Source of the DNA: JALOLV01 sp046295175
Lineage (GTDB): Bacteria; Bacteroidota; Bacteroidia; Cytophagales; Spirosomataceae
Assembly: GCA_046295175.1 (NCBI GenBank)
Contig: JBKBNY010000013.1
Location: 1-64,000, forward strand
Direction of reading: 5' to 3'
Length of the DNA stretch: 64,000 bases
The notes under the pieces were generated by a model that saw only the letters and a list, made by a program, of their open reading frames with translations, had not been told where the DNA came from and did no database searches. The translations under genes and the position numbers were made by a program. Below are positions 1 through 9,460 of this stretch, one piece after another (the stretch's first letter is position 1; every line of letters starts with the position of its first letter).

Positions 1-101
1 TACAATATTTTTACAAAAAAGGTTGGTGAAAATATTGTACGACAAAAATAATACAACGAAATCTTAGTTTAATACCAAACAATACAAAAAGTACGACAAA
101 A
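1..101. repeat. Inverted and direct repeats in the leader before the first gene
   Basis: An 11-bp perfect inverted repeat, TACAATATTTT (1-11) and AAAATATTGTA (29-39), is followed by two copies of GTACGACAAAA (37-47 and 91-101). No coding sequence covers it. It could be an operator or part of an interrupted repeat unit whose left part lies outside the window; function unknown. Confidence 0.4.
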
Positions 102-118
102 CTTTCGTATATTAGAGA

Positions 119-133
119 GTTAGTGGCAATGCC
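119..133. repeat. Right half-site of an attC-like cassette boundary
   Basis: The box GTTAGTGGCA (119-128) is the reverse complement of TGCCACTAAC (3012-3021), the left box of the next repeat. It therefore marks the left edge of cassette 1. A matching left half is not recognisable upstream within the window. Confidence 0.6.
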
Positions 134-150
134 AACCCATATAACAAACA

Positions 151-360
151 ATGAAACTTGAAATTAAAAAGATAAGTAAGTTAGACTATGACATTGAACC
201 AAATAGATACGAATTACGAGATGGAAGAGAAGTTAATGCTCCTTTGTGTCCATTTGGAAACCACTACAAATGGATAGGTTTCGACTTGATAACAAATGAA
301 TATGTTAGATTTACAAAATCAGTGTTTAAATTGCTTATAAATAAAATAGAAAATGAATAA
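151..360 (+). CDS. Small hypothetical protein, first gene of cassette 1
   Basis: The product is 69 aa with no signal peptide or membrane segment, and I do not recognise a family. It starts at an ATG 23 nt after the cassette boundary box, and its stop overlaps the ATG of the next gene by 8 nt, which suggests translational coupling. It has two Cys/Trp-containing stretches (CPFGNHYKW) but no clear metal site. The position and overlap argue that it is real. It may instead be a leader peptide for the redoxin operon. Confidence 0.5.
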   Translation: MKLEIKKISKLDYDIEPNRYELRDGREVNAPLCPFGNHYKWIGFDLITNEYVRFTKSVFKLLINKIENE

Positions 361-847
361 TCAAAAATATGGTATAGAAGGATTTCTTGCCCCAGAATTG
401 GAAAAATTCAAATGGATTGATGCTAATGGAATAGATGCAGAACCTGTACAACTTGCCAATTACAGTGGAAAGTTTGTTGTATTGTATTGCTTCCAAAGTT
501 GGTGTCCAGGCTGTCATAAAATAGGCCTTCCTTCGTTACAGCAGATGGTTTCAGCATTGAAAAATAATGAGGCTGTCAAATTTTTTGCAATTCAAACTGT
601 ATTTGAAGGTAAAAGTCAAAACACTTTTGAAAAGCTAAAAGAAACGCAAAAGCAATATAAGTTAGAAATTCCTTTTGGACAAGATGAAGGAAATAAAACT
701 ACAAATAATATTTCGACTGTGATGTATCATTACAAAACAGGAGGAACACCTTGGTTCATTTTTATTAACCAAGAAAGAAAAGTGGTGTTCAATGATTTTC
801 ATTTGAATACTGAAAAAGCAATCGAATTTTTACAATCAATTAAATAA
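353..847 (+). CDS. TlpA/AhpC-like thioredoxin-fold redoxin
   Basis: This 164-aa protein has a thioredoxin fold with the active-site motif WCPGC (Cys51, Cys54) and the cis-proline motif GGTPW (near residue 133). Families with this layout (TlpA/ResA, redoxin) reduce disulfides or peroxides. No signal peptide is visible, so a cytoplasmic thiol reductase or peroxiredoxin-like role is more likely than a periplasmic one. It lies 7 nt before the methionine sulfoxide reductase gene, for which it could supply reducing equivalents; that link is an inference. The ATG start overlaps the preceding small ORF. Confidence 0.8.
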   Translation: MNNQKYGIEGFLAPELEKFKWIDANGIDAEPVQLANYSGKFVVLYCFQSWCPGCHKIGLPSLQQMVSALKNNEAVKFFAIQTVFEGKSQNTFEKLKETQKQYKLEIPFGQDEGNKTTNNISTVMYHYKTGGTPWFIFINQERKVVFNDFHLNTEKAIEFLQSIK

Positions 848-854
848 ATTAAAT

Positions 855-1829
855 ATGCAAAAATGGATAGATGTAATAAGATTAGCCAATAATGGTAATC
901 TTAAACCAGACCAAAGAATAGAAAAATCGGAAGAAGAATGGAAATCTCTTCTTACCGAAGAACAATTTTACGTTACTCGTAAAAAGGGAACAGAAAGAGC
1001 TCATAGCTCTGAGATGTGTAATTTGTTTGAACCAGGTAAATATGCCTGTGTTTGCTGTAACACCGTTCTTTTTGATAGTGAAGAAAAATTTCAGAGTGGA
1101 ACAGGCTGGCCTAGCTTTACTCAACCCATTAAGGAAAATGTAATCAATTATATCAAAGATGTTTCGTTTGGAATGTATAGAATTGAGACAACTTGTAGTA
1201 CTTGCGATGCCCATTTGGGACACGTTTTCCAAGATGGCCCTATGCCAAGTGGATTAAGGTTTTGCATAAATGCCGTTGCCCTGAAAAAAGTAAAATCCGA
1301 TGAGAAAAAAATCACATTTGGTGGCGGTTGCTTTTGGTGTACAGAAGCTATGTTCCAGCAATTGAAAGGTGTAGTTAAGGTGGAGAGTGGTTATAGCGGT
1401 GGAGAAGTTATCAACCCTACTTATAGAGAAGTGTGTTCAGGAACTACTGGACACGCAGAAGTGATTGAAATTACCTATTTACCTTCTGAAATTAGCTTTG
1501 AAGATTTAATAAAAATTCATTTAACTACTCATAACCCTACAACTATTAATAAACAAGGTGCTGATAGAGGAACACAATATCGTAGCATTATTTTTTATAG
1601 AACAGAAGAAGAAAAAATGCAAGCGTTAAAAGTGATTGAAGAAGTTCAATCTGCTTATGATGATATGATTGTAACAGAGGTAAAAATGTTTGAACATTTT
1701 TACAAAGCTGAAGCATATCACCAAGAATACTATAATCGCAATAGCGAAGCTGGTTATTGCACTGCAGTGATAAATCCAAAATTAGCAAAGCTTAAATCTC
1801 TTTATCAAGATAAGCTAAAGAAACAATAA
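855..1829 (+). CDS. msrBA: Bifunctional methionine sulfoxide reductase MsrB-MsrA
   Basis: The 324-aa protein joins two repair enzymes in the order MsrB then MsrA. The MsrB half (about residues 20-145) has two zinc CxxC pairs (Cys65/68 and Cys114/117), GTGWPSF, and the catalytic Cys137 in RFCIN. The MsrA half (about 152-315) begins GGGCFWC with catalytic Cys159, followed by Glu164, and has a C-terminal Cys in GYC as a likely resolving residue. MsrB reduces methionine-R-sulfoxide and MsrA the S form. No signal peptide is seen. It sits in a cassette with a redoxin and an OsmC protein, a coherent oxidative-damage repair set. Confidence 0.93.
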   Translation: MQKWIDVIRLANNGNLKPDQRIEKSEEEWKSLLTEEQFYVTRKKGTERAHSSEMCNLFEPGKYACVCCNTVLFDSEEKFQSGTGWPSFTQPIKENVINYIKDVSFGMYRIETTCSTCDAHLGHVFQDGPMPSGLRFCINAVALKKVKSDEKKITFGGGCFWCTEAMFQQLKGVVKVESGYSGGEVINPTYREVCSGTTGHAEVIEITYLPSEISFEDLIKIHLTTHNPTTINKQGADRGTQYRSIIFYRTEEEKMQALKVIEEVQSAYDDMIVTEVKMFEHFYKAEAYHQEYYNRNSEAGYCTAVINPKLAKLKSLYQDKLKKQ

Positions 1830-1876
1830 GTGAACAGACAAATTATCTATTGATGCAACTCAAGCAATAATTAAAA

Positions 1877-2596
1877 ATGAAAAATAATCTTGATAAAAAT
1901 GCAAAATGGCTCTTGTGGGTAGGGATAATTCTTACATTTTTATTTCCACTATTATTACCAGTTTTTCAAAAAATGGGTTTTGGTACTTTTGGCGATGTAG
2001 GAGAGGCTATCGGAGGTATTACTAGCCCAATTTCTCAACTCATTGGTTCAATACTTTTATATTTAGCCTTAAAAGCCCAGCTTTCAGCAAACAATATAGT
2101 TCAAGGCCAAATAGAAAAGGACAACGCAAAGGAAGAAGAACAACACAATACGGAACAAATACGAGCATTTTATACTTTCTTTCAAGACACCATAAAAAAT
2201 TTCAGTTATGAGTTTTCAGATGAAAACGGAAAGCAACTACTGAATGGTAGAAGAGCCGTAAAATGTTTTTTAAATGACTTGGAACAAATGAAAGTGAATA
2301 TACATAGCACCGATGATGTGCTAATGTATGATGGGGTGAGAGAGTTATTAAGCATTTTGAAAAGTGCAGAAGATTTATTCAATCGTATTGATACGGTTTC
2401 TTCTCATTCCCAACACATTTTATTTTACCGAAATCTTTTGCAACACGAATTACTGTTTAATATTTTTCCTTATCAAGACCTTGATGATGAAATCAATATT
2501 AAAGCGGAGAAGTGTTCTGTTTGTGCAGAAGCTCATTCATATTATCCACCTATTATTTTTGATAAAATTAAAAATTTAGAATCTAAATTTATATAA
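1877..2596 (+). CDS. Two-TM membrane protein resembling putative phage abortive infection (putAbiC) proteins
   Basis: The product is 239 aa, with two N-terminal membrane helices (about residues 11-30 and 48-69) followed by a charged helical cytoplasmic domain. The layout, including FYTFFQDTIKN, a GRRAV segment and a late FYRNLLQHELL segment, recalls the putAbiC family, which is annotated as abortive infection from remote similarity only. The assignment is tentative. It lies 47 nt after msrBA and 2 nt before the OsmC gene. It is odd among redox genes, and it could instead be a membrane-stress protein. Confidence 0.5.
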   Translation: MKNNLDKNAKWLLWVGIILTFLFPLLLPVFQKMGFGTFGDVGEAIGGITSPISQLIGSILLYLALKAQLSANNIVQGQIEKDNAKEEEQHNTEQIRAFYTFFQDTIKNFSYEFSDENGKQLLNGRRAVKCFLNDLEQMKVNIHSTDDVLMYDGVRELLSILKSAEDLFNRIDTVSSHSQHILFYRNLLQHELLFNIFPYQDLDDEINIKAEKCSVCAEAHSYYPPIIFDKIKNLESKFI

Positions 2597-2598
2597 AT

Positions 2599-3000
2599 AT
2601 GGCAACAGTAATTAAAATTAAAAACATTGAAGAAGGCTACCAAAGTATTATCACGAATGGTAAGCACACAATTATTGGTGATGAACCAATTGCAAGCAAA
2701 GGAACAGACTTGGGACTTGCACCGTCAGAACTAGTACTTAGTGGATTAGCGATGTGCAAAGTTGGCACAGTGCGTTTTATTGCCCGAAAAAACAATTGGG
2801 AAATAGGTAATGTAACAGCCGAATTAGTTCAAGAAGTAGCAAGAGGAGAAGGTGGGCTAAAAACCTCAATTCAAATTAAAATGAATATAGAAGGTAATAT
2901 CTCCGAAGAGCAAAAAGAAGAATTGATTAAACAAGCAGACCGTTGTTATATACACCGCTTACTAAATGGTGAATGGGATATTATGCCAATAGCGTTTTAA
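2599..3000 (+). CDS. OsmC/Ohr family peroxiredoxin-like protein
   Basis: The 133-aa protein matches the OsmC fold in length and in its two conserved cysteines: Cys53 in LAMCK and Cys116 in DRCYIH. In OsmC/Ohr enzymes such a pair reduces organic hydroperoxides. The APSELVLSGLAMC stretch (residues 41-53) is the family hallmark around the peroxidatic cysteine. It closes the redox operon, and the attC-like repeat starts 12 nt after its stop, the usual position for the last gene of a cassette. Confidence 0.88.
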   Translation: MATVIKIKNIEEGYQSIITNGKHTIIGDEPIASKGTDLGLAPSELVLSGLAMCKVGTVRFIARKNNWEIGNVTAELVQEVARGEGGLKTSIQIKMNIEGNISEEQKEELIKQADRCYIHRLLNGEWDIMPIAF

Positions 3001-3011
3001 ATCAAAGGCAC

Positions 3012-3148
3012 TGCCACTAACAAGGGCTTGCCAAAAGTGGGGCTGATGTGCTAAATTGAACATTATCATTTCTATTTAACATTATCGTAAATTTGAACAT
3101 TAGTATTTCAAATTCCCCACCTTCGGCAAGCCCCAAACCGTTAGCACT
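3012..3148. repeat. attC-like repeat 1 (cassette 1/2 boundary)
   Basis: Left box TGCCACTAAC and right box GTTAGCACT enclose two paired arms: GGGCTTGCC with GGCAAGCCC, and GTGGGG (3037-3042) with CCCCAC (3115-3120). About 72 nt of AT-rich loop lie between, with repeated TTGAACATTA motifs. Only GTTAG/CTAAC pairs between the two outer boxes; the remaining bases pair across neighbouring genes instead. Confidence 0.75.
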
Positions 3149-3176
3149 CATTTTAAAACGACACAGAACATAAATA

Positions 3177-6100
3177 ATGACGACATATTTAGAGACAGTT
3201 CAACAGAGCAAGAATTACAATAACTACAAGCTGACTGCTGACAAGGTTATACAAATCTTATCAGACGTTAGAAATGAAAGGACTAAATCCCGAAGAAGAT
3301 GGATTTGGGAATTAATGCAAAACGCAAAGGACGTTCCAAACATTTATGGCGCTGTGACTATTGAAATCACATTAAAGGAAAATGAATTCATTTTTAGTCA
3401 TAACGGAAACCCCTTCAAAGTAGAAAATATTACCGGACTAATTCAACAAGTAAGTTCAGGGAAACCATCAGACAGCACGAACAAGAGAATAACAGGCAAG
3501 TTTGGAACGGGTTTTATTAGCACTCATTTACTTTCAGACACAGTAACCGTAAAGGGAATTGTTGAACAAAATGGACTATTACCTAAGGCTTTTCAATTTG
3601 AACTAAATAGAAAGGCTGAAAAATCAGAAGACTTAATAACTTTTATAGCCGAAGAGCTAGACAAAATTGAGAAAATTGAAGACGAACATATTTTCCCAAC
3701 AAGGCATAACTATCATTCGCAAAGAAAAGAAACAGATTTTGACACTGTTTTTATTTACCCCTTAGAAAATCCTGAATCAAGAGAAGCTGCAATAGTGGGA
3801 GTTGAAGACCTTGCTTCTACTTTACCACAGACACTATTTTTTGTTGAAGAACTTAAAAAGGTCATAATCAATAATGAGATTACAGGAAAGCAAATCACTT
3901 ATGAATTGTTTAAAAACAATAATGATGGTGATTTCTACTTTCCAGTAATTAAGGAAATTATTAATGGAGCAACGCAAGATTTATGCTTCATTCATTATAA
4001 GGACGATAAACTTGATTTAGCTATCCCGATTAACAATCATACGGAAAGAAGTATTAAGATTATAGAGAAATCAGCAAGACTGTATCGTGATTTTCCATTG
4101 GTCGGAACAGAGCACTTTTATTTCCCATTTATCCTTAATGGTCTAAATTTTTTCCCAACTGAAAAAAGAGATAGTGTTTTACTAACCGATACAGCAAGTA
4201 ATAGTGTTTTAGTAAACCGTGACATTTTTGTTCACGCAATAAATAAAGCTCAATTATTTGTAGAATGGCTTAAAACAAACAATGCAAAAAATTTAAGTCT
4301 GATAGCTCAAAGTAGAATTCCAACTTCTTTAACTGAAATAGAAGTAATTAATTGGTTTAAAGACAATATTCAAAAACCATATAGACATTTTCTCATAGAA
4401 CAAGAAATAGTAGAAACAGCTTCAGAAAAAATAAAAATCAAGAATGCTGTTATACCCAAATTTCCTGGCACAAAAGAACAAAACGACCATTTTTGGGAAA
4501 TACTAAACAATTACTTTGGGAGTAACAAGATTTGCAGAAAAGAGCATTTGAGTTCTTGGCAAGACAATTTGGGTGTTGAATCTGAAATTGAAACGTGGGG
4601 GCAAAAAGTATTTTATACAATTGAAGATTTACTGAAAGAAATTCAATCCAAAATCGCACTTGAAAACATTACTATTCAAGGAAGTCAACAAACTAATGTT
4701 CAATGGCTCAACTCTGTCTACAAATTCTTAATTGACAACGAGCTTATTAAGTATTTCAAGGAGTATAAAATAATTCCAACAATTAAGGGGACTCTAAAAT
4801 CCTTGAATGATGACATTTACATTGAAAAGGAAACTAAAATACCCAACGAATTCATTTCAATCTTAAAATCACTTAAAAATGAAGATTGGAACGACATACT
4901 AATTCACAGGGATTTAATTACAATTGACAATTCCCACGCTCCAAAGACAGTAAAAGACATTTCCGATGAAATAAATAAAATCCTGAACTATGAAGAAAAG
5001 AATCAATACGGTCAGGTTCAAAAAACTTATATTGATAGAGCAAATGCCGATGTTGTTCTGCTTGACATATTAAGTATTTCAGGTTCCAACTCAAATGATT
5101 CGTTTCAATCTAAACTCTTTAATTCAGCTAAACTCTTTTTTAAATCAGAAAAACAACCCATCATAATAAATGGCATTTCTGATTTCAATTTCAATCCAGC
5201 TAAACGACAGCTTATTAAATTACTTCACAACAAGATTGAAGCAGCTAATAAGCTTACAAACTTGGGGTTTGAAAATTCAGAAAAATGGCTCCTTGACCAT
5301 TTGTTGTTACTTCAAGAAAGTTCAGAATTTAAAACCTTATTAGAATTTGGAAACATAATTCCTAATCGTAAAGGTGATTTCTGTGCATTTGTTAATGAAA
5401 TCTTTTCTTACGGAACGAGTGAAAATCCATTAGATGACAATTTAATAAAAATACTTTTTGAACTCAATAATGCGGAAGATTGGGACAAATTTTTAGTTAA
5501 CGACTATTTCAGAAGTCTAAAATTGCCTGCTAAAACAATTGAAGAACTTGCAACCAAACTTAAAGACGAACTAGAGAAACTAAGATTGGAAAACTCATTC
5601 TCAACAAAGAGCAGTGCAATTTTAAAATTGATACATTGGTGTTCAGACTATAATAATCGTTTTGTTTCTGCCAAGCATTTTGATTGGTTCCTTTCTCAGA
5701 AGGATAAAATATTTGTAAACATTTCTCTTGAAGATTCTGAAGTAGGTGGAAATATTGTAAAACTATTATCAAATAGGGAAAAACTTAATGACTTGGTTGC
5801 ATTAGCTGAATCAGGAATAAGTCTGACACAACTTTCAGAAATTGCTGAAATAGCCAAATCAATAAGTATTGAAGAAATTAAGAATCTTGCACAACAGCTA
5901 AAAGACGAGCAAGACGATTTTGAATTCAAGAAAAAGATTGGCGAAGCGGTAGAAAGAGCTTTCATTGAAGCATTTAATTCAGTAAATCTTCCTTACAATA
6001 TTACTTATCAAGGAGTCGGCTCTCAAGATGTGGTAATAACCAATACTGCTAATTCCAAATCATTCTATATTGAACTTAAATCTCTTTCACCGACAAATTG

Positions 6101-6443
6101 GGACAAAAGTTTAAAACTTGCAGTATCACAAGCGAGAAAAGCGGTAGAACAAGTAAATGAAGGAAATTATGTGGTATCTGTATTAGTTAGACCAAGTAAC
6201 TGGGAACTTGCGACAGCGGACTTTATAAAAACAAACTTGAATAGCCAGTTTAATATTGGCTCACTTCTATCCAACGTAGTAGAGAAAGACAAGACATTTG
6301 AACAATTATTAAGTTCTTCAGGCGACATTGACCTTGCTTTTGAAGACACAAGAAGAAAGGTGAAAATCGCAGAGCAAATATGGCGACAAAACGGACACCC
6401 ATTTAACTCGCTTATTGACAGACTAAAACAATATCTCGGATGA
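3177..6443 (+). CDS. HSP90-like (sacsin-type) ATPase with C-terminal nuclease-like domain
   Basis: The product is 1088 aa. The N-terminal domain (about residues 20-200) has GHKL ATP-binding signatures: ELMQNAKD (N-box, Asn49), a HNG motif and the glycine loop GKFGTGF (107-113), as in sacsin/HSP90-type ATPases. A long helical middle has no recognised domain. The C-terminus (about 930-1040) resembles DUF3883/PD-(D/E)XK nucleases: GSQDVVIT followed by FYIELKS, giving D...E-x-K. Proteins with this layout occur in bacterial defence islands; an anti-phage role here is inferred. It is the only gene of cassette 2. The ATG lies 37 nt after the boundary box. Confidence 0.75.
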   Translation: MTTYLETVQQSKNYNNYKLTADKVIQILSDVRNERTKSRRRWIWELMQNAKDVPNIYGAVTIEITLKENEFIFSHNGNPFKVENITGLIQQVSSGKPSDSTNKRITGKFGTGFISTHLLSDTVTVKGIVEQNGLLPKAFQFELNRKAEKSEDLITFIAEELDKIEKIEDEHIFPTRHNYHSQRKETDFDTVFIYPLENPESREAAIVGVEDLASTLPQTLFFVEELKKVIINNEITGKQITYELFKNNNDGDFYFPVIKEIINGATQDLCFIHYKDDKLDLAIPINNHTERSIKIIEKSARLYRDFPLVGTEHFYFPFILNGLNFFPTEKRDSVLLTDTASNSVLVNRDIFVHAINKAQLFVEWLKTNNAKNLSLIAQSRIPTSLTEIEVINWFKDNIQKPYRHFLIEQEIVETASEKIKIKNAVIPKFPGTKEQNDHFWEILNNYFGSNKICRKEHLSSWQDNLGVESEIETWGQKVFYTIEDLLKEIQSKIALENITIQGSQQTNVQWLNSVYKFLIDNELIKYFKEYKIIPTIKGTLKSLNDDIYIEKETKIPNEFISILKSLKNEDWNDILIHRDLITIDNSHAPKTVKDISDEINKILNYEEKNQYGQVQKTYIDRANADVVLLDILSISGSNSNDSFQSKLFNSAKLFFKSEKQPIIINGISDFNFNPAKRQLIKLLHNKIEAANKLTNLGFENSEKWLLDHLLLLQESSEFKTLLEFGNIIPNRKGDFCAFVNEIFSYGTSENPLDDNLIKILFELNNAEDWDKFLVNDYFRSLKLPAKTIEELATKLKDELEKLRLENSFSTKSSAILKLIHWCSDYNNRFVSAKHFDWFLSQKDKIFVNISLEDSEVGGNIVKLLSNREKLNDLVALAESGISLTQLSEIAEIAKSISIEEIKNLAQQLKDEQDDFEFKKKIGEAVERAFIEAFNSVNLPYNITYQGVGSQDVVITNTANSKSFYIELKSLSPTNWDKSLKLAVSQARKAVEQVNEGNYVVSVLVRPSNWELATADFIKTNLNSQFNIGSLLSNVVEKDKTFEQLLSSSGDIDLAFEDTRRKVKIAEQIWRQNGHPFNSLIDRLKQYLG

Positions 6444-6450
6444 GAAAAAC

Positions 6451-6587
6451 GAGTGCTAACACGGGTTTTGCGTCAGGCGGGGTGACGTGCAAACTTGGAG
6501 CTTTGTGCATCTATTCAAGTTCAGTGCAGGTTGACAGTTTTGTGCTCCGAAACCCGCCCGAACGCAAAGCCCGAAACCGTTATCAGC
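6451..6587. repeat. attC-like repeat 2 (cassette 2/3 boundary)
   Basis: Left box GAGTGCTAAC and right box GTTATCAGC. Arms: CGGGTTTTGCG (6462-6472) with CGCAAAGCCCG (6563-6573), one G-T wobble, and GGCGGG (6476-6481) with CCCGCC (6553-6558). The core differs from repeat 4 at only about six positions, although the outer boxes differ. That suggests recent shared ancestry of the core. Confidence 0.78.
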
Positions 6588-6628
6588 AACCCTAAGACGA
6601 CAGCACACTACAAAACAAACAGCATTAA

Positions 6629-9289
6629 ATGAAAGAGATTGGAAGTTTTCTGTTACTTGTTTTACTAATAGTAACGGGTGTTTGGTTTTACCGCAGACAT
6701 CAGGAAAATGAACGTAAGAAGAGAGAACTTGAAGCAGAACAGGCTAGACAACGTGAAGTTGAAAGACAAAAGTTATACGACTTTTTCAAATCAAAGTTAG
6801 ACAGGATAAGAACTGCTAACGACAAATTTGCAAAATACATTGACTTTAAAACAGGCTATTTTACAAACTATCAACTGACAACTTGGAAAAGCGAGCAAAC
6901 AAATCTTTTTAATGAAATCAAAGGGAATCCCTTTGATTTCATTAATCTTTCAAATGAAGAAGTTAATTCAATAAAGACTTTTACAGAATATTTCAATAAT
7001 GCAACAACTTTAAGGACTGACTTCAACAAAAAATTTGTAAATGAAGAACTAAAAACATACAGCAAATTTTTTGACAACATTGAAGGTAGAAAACTTGACA
7101 TTCAACAGAGAACGGCAGTTGTAACAGATGAAGACAATAATATAGTTATTGCAGGAGCAGGTTCGGGTAAAACAACAACTATTGTTGGAAAAGTAAACTA
7201 TGTTCTCGAAAGATATACAGTTCGCCCCGAAGAGATTTTACTGATTTCATTTACAAATAAATCAGCCACAACACTTGCCGAGAGAATTGATATTGAAGGA
7301 GTAGAAGCAAAAACCTTTCACAAATTTGGGAAAGACATTATAGTTGAAGTAGAAGGAAGACAACCAAGTATTTTTGAAGAAGCACAATTTAAGCCCTTGC
7401 TCACACGATATTTTTCGGAGCTAATAAAAAATGAAAGTTACCTTCAATTAGTTACTGAATATTTTACTAATTTTTTAAAGCCAGCTAAATCGCAATTTGA
7501 ATTTGAAAACCAAGGCGATTACATTCAATACATTAAAGACCAAAATTTTAAAAGCTACAAACTAAAAGAAGTTCCAGTAAATGGTAAGAAAACCTATAAA
7601 ATGGAAGTAGTTAAAAGCATTGAAGAATGTAAAATTGCAAACTTCCTTCTGTTTAATGGTGTAAACTATGAATACGAATTTCCATACGAACACGACACTG
7701 CAACAGAAGCATTTCGACAATACAAACCTGACTTCACTGTAATTCAAAACGGTAAGAAAATTTATATAGAACATTTTGGCATTTCAAGAAATGGGAATGT
7801 TCCCAGTTGGTTCACAGGAGATGGAACACGTTCTGCAAGTGAAAAATATCGGAACGATATGGAATGGAAACGAGACACTCATAGAAGAAACGGAACTATA
7901 TTAATTGAAAGTTACAGCTATGAAATGAGTGAAGGCATTTTATTTGAAAACCTAACGAAAAATTTAGAGTCTGCCGGAGTTATTCTTAAACCTAAATCAC
8001 CAGAAGAGATTTGGAAAATTATTTCGGAAGCTGCAAAAGATGAAATAAATAGTTTTATCACTTTGTTTGGGACTTTCATAACATTAATGAAATCAAATAA
8101 TTATTCAATAAATGATGTTATCAATAGAAATAAACAAACTCAAGACAAATTCTCAAGAGATAGAAATTCATTATTTATTGAAATCATTAAACCAATTTTT
8201 GAATGCTACGAAAATCATCTAAAGGAAAGAAACGAAATTGACTTTAGTGATATGATTAACAAAGCCTCTAAGCATATTGCAAGTGGCAAACACAAACGGA
8301 AATTTAGCTATGTAATCATTGATGAGTTTCAGGATATTTCTATTGGTCGTTATCAATTAGTAAAAGCTATCAAAACTAGTAATCCATATTGTAAGCTATT
8401 TTGCGTAGGTGATGATTGGCAGTCAATTTACCGTTTCAGCGGTAGTGACATAGCACTTTTCAAGGAGTTTGAAAATTATTTTGGATTTACTGTAAAATCA
8501 AAAATTGAAACAACCTATCGTTTTCACAATCCACTTATTAGTCTATCAAGCGAATTCATACAGAAAAATCCAAACCAAGCTAAAAAAGAACTAAAAGGAA
8601 TTTCAGGCAGAAAAAACACAGATTATAAAATTCATTATTCAATAACAGACAATCAGGATGATACTTTGGCGGTTCAAAAGATATTTAATGAACTACTGGA
8701 ATTTGATGACCAAATTGAAGACAAAGAGATTATTATTCTTGGTAGATATGGATTTGATATTGATAGAATTAAAAACGAAAACTCTGTATTCAAAATTGAC
8801 AAGACAAATGAAGTGATTTCATACAGCCTAAAAACAGAAGAAGGAGAAATAAAAAGACTTAAAGCTCAGTTTATGACCGTTCACAAAGCCAAAGGACTTG
8901 AAGGGGATGTTATTATAGTGCTTAATTGTAATTCTGGAAAATTTGGTTTCCCTTCTGAAATGTCTGACGACCAAGTTTTGAATTTGTTGTTAAGTGAAGC
9001 AGACCAATTTGAAAATGGCGAAGAAAGAAGGTTGTTCTATGTTGCAATGACAAGAGCAAAAGAAAAGGTATATTTTGTAACTGATAGTTCTTACAAATCT
9101 AAGTTCATCGCAGAACTAGAAGTTGAAAGCGGACAATCACCAAACAAGAAGTGTCCGACTTGCAAAACAGCAGATGTTGTGCTGAGAAAATCAGGTAAAT
9201 CAAAAAATGGTAATACTTATAAATTTTACGGTTGCACTAATTACTTATACGGTTGCGACTACACGACAACAGAATGGATAAACAACTAA
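6629..9289 (+). CDS. UvrD/helicase IV-like superfamily 1 DNA helicase with C-terminal zinc finger
   Basis: The 886-aa protein has an N-terminal hydrophobic helix (about 5-21) and a coiled coil (about 24-50). The SF1 helicase motifs follow: Walker A AGAGSGKTT (from residue 175), DEFQD (565-569), GDDWQSIYRF and VHKAKGLEGD (near 751). Between motif I and the later motifs sits a restriction-endonuclease-like insert with YKPDFTV and IYIEHFG (about residues 330-385), as in helicase IV. The C-terminus (about 842-880) carries a topoisomerase-type C4 zinc finger (CPTC...YGC). It likely unwinds DNA in repair or defence. It is the sole gene of cassette 3 and starts 41 nt after its boundary box. Confidence 0.85.
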   Translation: MKEIGSFLLLVLLIVTGVWFYRRHQENERKKRELEAEQARQREVERQKLYDFFKSKLDRIRTANDKFAKYIDFKTGYFTNYQLTTWKSEQTNLFNEIKGNPFDFINLSNEEVNSIKTFTEYFNNATTLRTDFNKKFVNEELKTYSKFFDNIEGRKLDIQQRTAVVTDEDNNIVIAGAGSGKTTTIVGKVNYVLERYTVRPEEILLISFTNKSATTLAERIDIEGVEAKTFHKFGKDIIVEVEGRQPSIFEEAQFKPLLTRYFSELIKNESYLQLVTEYFTNFLKPAKSQFEFENQGDYIQYIKDQNFKSYKLKEVPVNGKKTYKMEVVKSIEECKIANFLLFNGVNYEYEFPYEHDTATEAFRQYKPDFTVIQNGKKIYIEHFGISRNGNVPSWFTGDGTRSASEKYRNDMEWKRDTHRRNGTILIESYSYEMSEGILFENLTKNLESAGVILKPKSPEEIWKIISEAAKDEINSFITLFGTFITLMKSNNYSINDVINRNKQTQDKFSRDRNSLFIEIIKPIFECYENHLKERNEIDFSDMINKASKHIASGKHKRKFSYVIIDEFQDISIGRYQLVKAIKTSNPYCKLFCVGDDWQSIYRFSGSDIALFKEFENYFGFTVKSKIETTYRFHNPLISLSSEFIQKNPNQAKKELKGISGRKNTDYKIHYSITDNQDDTLAVQKIFNELLEFDDQIEDKEIIILGRYGFDIDRIKNENSVFKIDKTNEVISYSLKTEEGEIKRLKAQFMTVHKAKGLEGDVIIVLNCNSGKFGFPSEMSDDQVLNLLLSEADQFENGEERRLFYVAMTRAKEKVYFVTDSSYKSKFIAELEVESGQSPNKKCPTCKTADVVLRKSGKSKNGNTYKFYGCTNYLYGCDYTTTEWINN

Positions 9290-9306
9290 AAACGGACAGA
9301 AGGGCA

Positions 9307-9442
9307 GCTGATAACAGGCGTTTGGCTCAATGGCGGGTGACGTGGTTAATTGAACATTCTACCTTGCATCAACTTTTGTGGTGTATTGACAGTTTTGTGC
9401 TCCGAAATCCGCCACTGCGCCAAGCGCCAAAACGTTAGTGGC
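9307..9442. repeat. attC-like repeat 3 (cassette 3/4 boundary)
   Basis: Left box GCTGATAAC (9307-9315) and right box GTTAGTGGC (9434-9442). The inner arms GGCGTTTGGC and GCCAAGCGCC pair with wobbles. The loop shares TTGAACATT with repeat 1 and GACAGTTTTGTGCTCCGAAA with repeats 2 and 4. It is the most degenerate of the arms but has the same overall length. Confidence 0.7.
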
Positions 9443-9460
9443 AACCTTAAAAAAACGACA

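Noticed and set aside
9253..9438. 61-aa ORF after the helicase gene
   Set aside because: It runs through attC-like repeat 3; its sequence is explained by the conserved repeat core.
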